Shown here: positions 58,909-64,000 of the stretch, in pieces | How positions within the stretch are numbered: the first letter of the stretch is position 1 | Layout of the letters: each line of letters begins with the position of its first letter | Notes under the pieces: generated by a model | Told to the model about the DNA's origin: nothing | Seen by the model: the letters and a program-made list of their open reading frames with translations, nothing else | Database searches by the model: none | From: an uncultured Bacilli bacterium | GTDB taxonomy: Bacteria > Bacillota_I > Bacilli_A > RF39 > UBA660 | DNA length: 64,000 nucleotides | Direction of reading: 5' to 3' | Assembly: GCA_934119965.1 (NCBI GenBank) | Contig: CAKOTA010000005.1 | Location: 15,408 to 79,407 of the forward strand | Position numbers and translations under genes: made by a program

Positions 58909-59288
58909 ATTCTGTACCTCACTTTATTGTTACCTAAATTGTAGTTCATATTTGAGTGACTGTCAATACATTTTTGTAAAAAAAACTGAATTTATGTTCG
59001 TGTATGTCATTTTGCCCTTATTTTTCAATAATTTTTGTTTTTCAAAAGTTTACATTTTTATTTTTTTAATTTTTTCTATTTTTTAGTTTTTATTTTTTTT
59101 ATAAATTATTGCTATTTTTCTTTATTTTATAAAGGCTTGTCCAATTTTACTATTTTTATACAAAAAAATATTTTTTTATATTTTTCCGTATTTTTTTATT
59201 TTCCTATTTTTATTTTTCATCTTTTTTTGTTTTTTATGTTGTTGCCCAACTAGAGATAAATCATATAATATTCTAGGAGGATGCCATA
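58909..59288. other. Intergenic region with a 220-base T-rich tract
   Basis: Between the divergent nrdD and spoVIF genes, bases about 59020-59240 are almost entirely T with some A and C on the plus strand. No stop-free gene of merit is present. A CATATAATA box near 59261 just before the spoVIF Shine-Dalgarno resembles mother-cell sigma -10 boxes. On the minus side, TTGACA near 58964 is a likely nrdD promoter element. Confidence 0.5.
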
Positions 59289-59531
59289 ATGAATTTTAGT
59301 GATAATTTTTTTAAAAGAGTTGAGAAAAAAACTAATGTTGGAAAGGATACAATTCTTTCTTTAGCAACTAAACTTCAACAAAATAATTTAAAGGATGAGA
59401 AGACTTTAAGAGAGGTAATTCAAGAACTAGGAAAAATGACTGGTAAAGTTGTTGATAAAGAGAAAGAGGACAAAATTATAAGTGCTGTCCAAAATGATAA
59501 AGTTCCAAAAGATATTGATAAATTAATATAA
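59289..59531 (+). CDS. spoVIF: Stage VI sporulation protein F
   Basis: The 80-residue protein begins NFSDNFFKRVEKKTNVGKDTILSLATKL, which matches SpoVIF (YjcC), and continues with LREVIQELGKMTGKVV and a final helix. In Bacillus it is a late mother-cell protein needed for coat assembly. It directly precedes spoIVA here. AGGAGGATGCCATA gives a strong start. Confidence 0.85.
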   Translation: MNFSDNFFKRVEKKTNVGKDTILSLATKLQQNNLKDEKTLREVIQELGKMTGKVVDKEKEDKIISAVQNDKVPKDIDKLI

Positions 59532-59553
59532 GCTTTTAACTTATATTTTTTTT

Positions 59554-59582
59554 GAATATATTTATTTTTTAATACATATAGT
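59554..59582 (+). promoter_or_regulatory. Candidate sigma-E promoter of spoIVA
   Basis: GAATATA (59554-59560), a 14-bp spacer and CATATAGT (59575-59582) fit the sigma-E pattern of an ATA-type -35 and a CATACA-T-type -10. spoIVA is sigma-E dependent in Bacillus. Confidence 0.45.
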
Positions 59583-59608
59583 TTATTGATACAGAAAGTA
59601 GGGATTAA

Positions 59609-61084
59609 ATGGATAAATTAGAAATAGTTAAAAGTATTGCTGCAAGGTCAAATGGAGATTTATATCTTGGGATAGTTGGTGCTGTCAGAACTGGAAAGTC
59701 AACTTTTATCAAAAAAACTATTGAAACTTTAGTGGTTCCTAATATAGAAGATGAATATGAAAAGAAAAGAACTTTAGATGAAATTCCTCAAAGTTCTGCT
59801 GGTAGAACGATTATGACTACAGAACCTAAGTTTATACCGAGCAATGCTGCTAAAATTAAAATTGATGATTTTGAAACTAATATTAGATTAGTTGATTGTG
59901 TTGGTTATGTTATTAAGGATGCTAAAGGATACGAGGATGAAAATGGTCCTCGAATGGTTAAATGTCCTTGGTATGATGAAGAAATACCTTTTATAGAAGC
60001 GGCTGAAATTGGTACTGAAAAAGTTATTAGAGACCACTCTTCTATTGGTATTGTTATAACTACTGATGGTTCTTTTGGTGAAATAAGCAGAAGTAGCTAT
60101 ATTGAAGCTGAGGAGAAAGTTGTTTCTGAATTAAAGGAAATAGGTAAACCTTTTATAGTAGTTTTAAATTCAAGTCACCCAATGCTTCCTGAAACAGAAA
60201 GATTAGCTGAAAAATTAAGAGAAGACTATAATGTTCCAGTTTTACCAATGAGTGTTGAGAATATGACTGAAAGAGATATTTATTCTGTTTTAAGAGAAGC
60301 TTTATATGAATTTCCAGTTGTCGAGGTAAAAGTTAGTATGCCAGAATGGATTGCTTGTTTATCACCTAGTAACTGGTTAAAAAAAGAATATATTTCTAAG
60401 ATTAGGGAAAGCGTTGTTGAAATTGATAAATTAAGAGATATTAATACTATAACTACTCATTTTGAGAATTCAGAATATATCAGTAAAGCATATTTATCAG
60501 ATGTTGATACTTCAACTGGAGTTGTTACTATGAGTTTAGAAGCACCTGACGAATTATATAGTAAAGTTTTAAAAGAATTCATTGATATTGATATCAATAA
60601 TAAAGTAGAGGTTCTTAAATTATTCCAAGATTATAGTGAATCTAAACAAGAGTATGATCAAGTTAAAGATGCTATTAAGATGGTTAAACAAACTGGATAT
60701 GGTATTGCCTCTCCAACTTTAATGGATATGAAATTAGATACGCCAGAGATAATTAAACAAGGTAGCCGATATGGTATAAAACTAAAAGCAGTTGCTCCTT
60801 CTATTCATATGATTAGAGTCGATGTTGAGTCTACTTTTGAACCAATTATCGGATCTGAGTTACAAAGTAAGGAATTAATTGATTATTTAATGAAGGATTA
60901 TGATACAAATCCATCTAATATTTGGAAAAGTGAGATTTTTGGAAGAAGTTTAGACATCATTGTTAAGGAAGGAATTCAAGCAAAATTATCACTTATGCCT
61001 GATAATATAAGGTTTAAACTTAACCAAACTTTAACTAAATTAGTTAATAAGGGTTCTAACAATTTATTTGCAGTTGTACTATAA
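59609..61084 (+). CDS. spoIVA: Stage IV sporulation protein A, coat-basement ATPase
   Basis: The 491-residue protein has a P-loop (GIVGAVRTGKSTFIKK, Walker A near residue 24) and RTIMTTEPKFIP. RLVDCVGYV serves as the Walker B region, and a long helical C-terminal domain ends NNLFAVVL. SpoIVA polymerises on the forespore with ATP hydrolysis and is the base layer of the coat. Length and motifs are normal. It shows that the organism makes a coated endospore. Confidence 0.97.
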   Translation: MDKLEIVKSIAARSNGDLYLGIVGAVRTGKSTFIKKTIETLVVPNIEDEYEKKRTLDEIPQSSAGRTIMTTEPKFIPSNAAKIKIDDFETNIRLVDCVGYVIKDAKGYEDENGPRMVKCPWYDEEIPFIEAAEIGTEKVIRDHSSIGIVITTDGSFGEISRSSYIEAEEKVVSELKEIGKPFIVVLNSSHPMLPETERLAEKLREDYNVPVLPMSVENMTERDIYSVLREALYEFPVVEVKVSMPEWIACLSPSNWLKKEYISKIRESVVEIDKLRDINTITTHFENSEYISKAYLSDVDTSTGVVTMSLEAPDELYSKVLKEFIDIDINNKVEVLKLFQDYSESKQEYDQVKDAIKMVKQTGYGIASPTLMDMKLDTPEIIKQGSRYGIKLKAVAPSIHMIRVDVESTFEPIIGSELQSKELIDYLMKDYDTNPSNIWKSEIFGRSLDIIVKEGIQAKLSLMPDNIRFKLNQTLTKLVNKGSNNLFAVVL

Positions 61085-61112
61085 AAAACCACTTTAGTGG
61101 TTTTTTTCTTTT
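61084..61112. terminator. Bidirectional terminator after spoIVA
   Basis: AAAAAACCACT/AGTGGTTTTTT arms with a short loop. Confidence 0.88.
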
Positions 61113-62167
61113 AATAGGCTGATTATATTAATTGATATTTTGGGATTTAAATCAGTTACTTTTTTAAATGATTTGATGTTTTCTTCTAAGAAGTATTTTA
61201 GTTTACGATGTTTATAGGGATATTCACTATTATTTATTTTTTCTAAAACTATTTTAATTTCACTATCCAATTTTTTAATTTCATTTATTATTTGTTTACC
61301 ATCAACATTTTTATTTCGTTCATATATTAAAGAGTACTCATCGATGTTCATATTTATATATTCTTTAAATGCTGCATTGTTTCGTTTAATATTATCTTTA
61401 TTCTTTTTTTCTAGTTGTTCTAATTCCAATTCTTCGTCTTTAATTTTATTTTCTAGATATTCTATTTCATTTATTAGTTCGTTTAGTTTATTAATTCTTT
61501 TTATGTTTGTTTTTTTGGATATTTGATTTAACATTTCTGTTTTTTGATATTGTTTTTTTAGTTTTATTATATTTTGTTTATTAGTTTCTATGTTAGATAA
61601 TATAAACATTTTTTCTTCATTATAGTTTTCCATTTCATTAAATAAATAGTCTCTATATGTTTCATAATAAAAACTACTTTTTTGAGCAACTTGAAATTTT
61701 TGTAATTTATCTTTTAATTCACTTAATTTCTTTTCAAGTTTTTTTAATTCATTATTTAATTCTATGTATTCATTTTTTAGTTCATTATTTTCTAATTGTT
61801 CTATTGTACTTTTAACAAAGTATTCTAATAATTTATCATAATTAAATTCTTTTATTGCTATTATAGGATTATTATTATTAATATAGGCTGATATCAATAC
61901 ATCTATATTGGGATAAAATTCATTTAATAGTTTTAATTCATTTTTATCCATTTTATATTTTATTTCAATTAAACTAACAATATCTTTATCAATATTTTTA
62001 TTGTTAGATGACAAGATATTCCTTAGTGTCTTTTTTATTTCATATTTTGTTTCAATATTATATGGTATTTCTCTAATAAAAATTTCATATTTATTTGTTT
62101 TACTTACCATAAAGTCTTTTTTATATATTTTTTTTAATAAGTTAATACAAAAATCATAATTACTCAT
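61094..62167 (-). CDS. Long coiled-coil protein, unknown function
   Basis: The 357-residue protein is rich in Asn, Lys and Glu. It has an N-terminal alpha/beta part (residues 1-120, IFIREIPYNIETKYEIKKTL) followed by a coiled coil (about 125-270). A C-terminal part follows with YPYKHRKLKYFLEENIKSFKK. No membrane segment or known family is seen. The start at 62167 follows AGGATG. It is a single gene between two terminators. Confidence 0.6.
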   Translation of the reverse strand: MSNYDFCINLLKKIYKKDFMVSKTNKYEIFIREIPYNIETKYEIKKTLRNILSSNNKNIDKDIVSLIEIKYKMDKNELKLLNEFYPNIDVLISAYINNNNPIIAIKEFNYDKLLEYFVKSTIEQLENNELKNEYIELNNELKKLEKKLSELKDKLQKFQVAQKSSFYYETYRDYLFNEMENYNEEKMFILSNIETNKQNIIKLKKQYQKTEMLNQISKKTNIKRINKLNELINEIEYLENKIKDEELELEQLEKKNKDNIKRNNAAFKEYINMNIDEYSLIYERNKNVDGKQIINEIKKLDSEIKIVLEKINNSEYPYKHRKLKYFLEENIKSFKKVTDLNPKISINIISLLKEKNH

Positions 62168-62220
62168 ACACATCATCCTATTATATATATCATATCAAAT
62201 TTAATGTCTTTTTTAAATAT

Positions 62221-62248
62221 AAAAAGAGAATTTTTATAAATTCTCTAA
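62221..62248 (-). terminator. Terminator after the first secreted paralogue
   Basis: TTAGAGAATTT/AAATTCTCTTT stem with a T tail on the minus strand. Confidence 0.8.
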
Positions 62249-62267
62249 GAATATCAAATTAATTCTT

Positions 62268-63089
62268 TCATTCTTCGTATATAATTGTTCCTGATAAATA
62301 GAATAATGTTCCATATACTTGATATGGGCTCTTCCAAGTACCAGCAACAGTATCCCCATTTGCCTTATCTTCTCTACTTAGGTATGTGTCAAAAATTAGC
62401 TCATTATTTTTAGTATGAAAACTCTTATAAACATTTATTCCATTATTTTCACCTGTTGTGCTATCAACATAATCGTAATGAAGGTCAGCACATATTCCTT
62501 CCATATACCAAAATGTTGCTGTACTCGAATTTATATTATAACCTGCAGTTATTCTAGTAGTATATGTCATTTCTGTTGTTGTTGATATAGCTTTCAAACA
62601 TACCTTTCCATTTACAACTTTTTTAGGTGTAAATCCTAAATCAATAGTAAAATAGACTCCACCATCTTGGAAACAGGTGCCATCAGAACAATCATAATTC
62701 TTGACATATGTTATTGGTACCCAAGCATTGTCTTTATAAGTTGCATGATCACCGGAAACTGTAGCTTCACTGTAAAATCTATAGACTTTGTAATTCGTGC
62801 CATCGACTTTAGTCCCCATTACTTTTTCACCTTTGACAACAGCAGTTTTTCCACTCGCTATATCACCTGCAGTTGCATCTCCTATTCCTTTTATTGTATC
62901 TAATTCTGTTTTCATACTATACAAATTATTTAAAGCATCATTTACATTTGTTACATTCCAACTTGAATCACTTGGTGTATATTTTACTTCATTTGCATAA
63001 TAAATATTAGCAGCATATAGTGTTCCACTTGCTACCATTATTGTTGTTATTATCACTATAAATATTTTACTTTTTAATATTTTTTTCAT
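62268..63089 (-). CDS. Secreted/surface protein, paralogue 1
   Basis: The 273-residue protein has a signal peptide (IFIVIITTIMVASGTLYAAN). A conserved head follows with DALNNLYSMKTELDTIKGIG and SGKTAVVKGEKVMGTK, the D-I-G-KTA-V-G-KVTGT type of repeat found in tail-fibre-like and surface proteins. A beta-rich body with two Cys pairs completes it (DCSDGTCF; VCLKA with GICADL). No sortase motif is visible. A poly-G promoter lies upstream. The paralogue at 63293-64000 shares the head but not the body. Confidence 0.7.
   Translation of the reverse strand: MKKILKSKIFIVIITTIMVASGTLYAANIYYANEVKYTPSDSSWNVTNVNDALNNLYSMKTELDTIKGIGDATAGDIASGKTAVVKGEKVMGTKVDGTNYKVYRFYSEATVSGDHATYKDNAWVPITYVKNYDCSDGTCFQDGGVYFTIDLGFTPKKVVNGKVCLKAISTTTEMTYTTRITAGYNINSSTATFWYMEGICADLHYDYVDSTTGENNGINVYKSFHTKNNELIFDTYLSREDKANGDTVAGTWKSPYQVYGTLFYLSGTIIYEE
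62819..62933. repeat. 115-bp near-identical segment, copy 1
   Basis: This segment matches 63886-64000 at 113 of 115 bases (two transitions). It encodes the shared head NNLYSMKTELD...GEKV of the two secreted paralogues. The bodies that follow are unrelated at DNA level. Confidence 0.9.
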
Positions 63090-63113
63090 GCATAATTCCT
63101 ACTTTCTATACTT

Positions 63114-63144
63114 ATTATACCCCCCCCCCAGGCGTACTTTTCAA
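63114..63144 (-). promoter_or_regulatory. Promoter with a ten-G spacer tract, probably phase-variable
   Basis: On the minus strand TTGAAA (63139-63144) is followed by nine bases, ten consecutive G (63120-63129) and TATAAT (63114-63119). The spacer is 19 bp; two fewer G would give the optimal 17. A homopolymer in this place alters promoter strength by slippage, as in phase-variable surface genes. It drives the paralogue at 62268-63089. Confidence 0.75.
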
Positions 63145-63269
63145 GTAGAAATTTTGTTCGTGTGTATGTTGTGTAGTGGTAAGATGAAAGTAGACAATAA
63201 ATTATATTAGTATAAATAGAAAGGAAGTTATAAATACAGATATAAAATATAATTGTGAATTAAAAAAGA

Positions 63270-63296
63270 AGAATCCATTAATAATAATTCTTCTAT
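63270..63296 (-). terminator. Terminator after the second secreted paralogue
   Basis: AGAAGAAT/ATTCTTCT arms, then six T on the minus strand, overlapping the end of the 63293 gene. Confidence 0.75.
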
Positions 63297-64000
63297 TTAT
63301 ATATTATTCTTCCTGATAATCTAAAATCTGTTCCTTTTATTTCTAATACATTTTTGAATGTTCCAGTAGAATAACTACCGCTGCTGTTTGGTAATCTTTC
63401 ATTCCAAACTTTAAAATATAAATAATCTTGATTAACACTAGCCTTAATCATGGTATCAGTACGACCAGCAGCTGTACTATTAGAATTTAAGAAATGCCTA
63501 GTTTTAAAATTCGAACTATTTCCATCATTTGGTTCAATTGAAGTACATAATTCATCTAGATACCAATATTGAAGAGTTGTTGAACTTTGTGCATAACCAA
63601 CTCTAATTCTTATAGTATGAGGTGTATTAGTTTCAGAAACAGTATCATTATTAACAGTCAAACACAAATATCCTCCAGCAACATTTGAAACATCAATTCC
63701 AATGTCGGAATATGGCAATCTTAATCGAAAGCGCTCATCACCACTACCATTTGCGCTAATTTGTGCATTTGCAACAATAACCCATTTACTATCACTAAAT
63801 TCCATGGTAGTACCAGATTTAATTCTAGTGGCTTTAAGATTATTGAATTCATATATTTTCCAACCTTCACTAGTTGATGTTCCTGTTACTTTTTCACCTT
63901 TAACAACAGCAGTTTTTCCACTTGCTATATCACCTGCAGTTGCATCTCCTATTCCTTTTATTGTATCTAATTCTGTTTTCATACTATACAAATTATTTAA
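63293..64000 (-). CDS. Secreted/surface protein, paralogue 2 (5' end outside the window)
   Basis: The visible 235 codons begin inside the shared head (LNNLYSMKTELDTIKGIG, SGKTAVVKGEKVTGTS) and continue into a body of beta-rich sequence (AGGYLCLTVNNDTVSE, IRIRVGYAQSSTTLQYWYLDELCTSIEP). It ends FRLSGRIIYK, parallel to LSGTIIYEE in paralogue 1. The signal peptide and start are beyond base 64000. The two genes form a tandem family; more copies may follow. Confidence 0.7.
   Translation of the reverse strand, partial: LNNLYSMKTELDTIKGIGDATAGDIASGKTAVVKGEKVTGTSTSEGWKIYEFNNLKATRIKSGTTMEFSDSKWVIVANAQISANGSGDERFRLRLPYSDIGIDVSNVAGGYLCLTVNNDTVSETNTPHTIRIRVGYAQSSTTLQYWYLDELCTSIEPNDGNSSNFKTRHFLNSNSTAAGRTDTMIKASVNQDYLYFKVWNERLPNSSGSYSTGTFKNVLEIKGTDFRLSGRIIYK
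63886..64000. repeat. 115-bp near-identical segment, copy 2
   Basis: The partner of 62819-62933, running to the window edge, so the repeat may be longer. Confidence 0.9.

Noticed and set aside
1..64000. Mollicute genetic code with TGA as Trp
   Set aside because: Trp is written TGG throughout, several genes end in TGA, and prfB carries an RF2-dependent TGA frameshift.
1..64000. Transposase, integrase, CRISPR array, rRNA, tmRNA, RNase P or SRP RNA
   Set aside because: I looked for these on both strands and saw no convincing instance. The only tRNA seen is tRNA-Leu at 36719-36804.

Overview
The window is very AT-rich DNA read with the standard bacterial code: TGG encodes Trp, TGA stops, and prfB carries a TGA frameshift. 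It comes from an endospore-forming, anaerobic, low-GC Bacillota of the Bacilli/Erysipelotrichia side. Spore genes are spoIVA, spoVIF, yunB, an alpha/beta SASP and a YjcZ-like peptide. Anaerobic life is suggested by class III ribonucleotide reductase and rubrerythrin. EzrA, RpoE delta, YutD, YceD-RpmF and TmcAL are typical of Bacilli rather than Clostridia. A recurrent ribosome-binding style is A/GGGTGAT...ATG.

Layout. 1-7.7 kb is core sequence: an FtsW/RodA end, a prepilin-like gene, rpmF-yceD, tmcAL, a HerA-like ATPase, a Fur regulator and a metal exporter under a palindromic operator. 7.8-24 kb is an accessory island. It holds a decayed adhesin; an ADP-ribosyltransferase-like/kinase-like pair; an ASCH-like/RsgI-type membrane protein with a membrane partner and a broken Cys-rich peptide gene; a PHP-SMC-type ATPase with a small partner; and a six-gene, tightly overlapping cluster. 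That cluster encodes two radical-SAM enzymes (one fused to a CoaE-like kinase), a DUF3419-like transferase, a protein with repeated ESR..ESR motifs, an ATP-grasp ligase and a methyltransferase. It looks like an undescribed peptide-modification (RiPP-like) pathway.

24-64 kb is mostly housekeeping: recG, rbr, a second FtsW-type gene, def, rpoE, argS, hup, thiI, scpAB, ezrA, rpsD with a leader, a U32 protein, an M29 peptidase, uppP, ftsEX, prfB, nrdDG and spoIVA. Small regulatory RNAs and small toxins are inserted among these genes. At 44.6-45.1 kb a type I toxin-antitoxin module has a perfect LexA-type palindrome at its promoter and sits between 47-bp direct repeats copied from the 3' end of a peptidase gene. 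At 53.7-54.3 kb an unrelated type I module is tandemly duplicated, the second toxin having lost its start. Intergenic regions near 14.8, 24.2 and 26.5 kb hold sRNA candidates. Two share CCCCCUGAA directly before the terminator stem, and the third shows the complementary sequence in its terminator loop.

The right end encodes two tandem secreted paralogues. The promoter of the first has a run of ten G between -35 and -10, which is the arrangement expected of phase-variable surface proteins.

All functional names rest on reading motifs by eye. No database search was possible.
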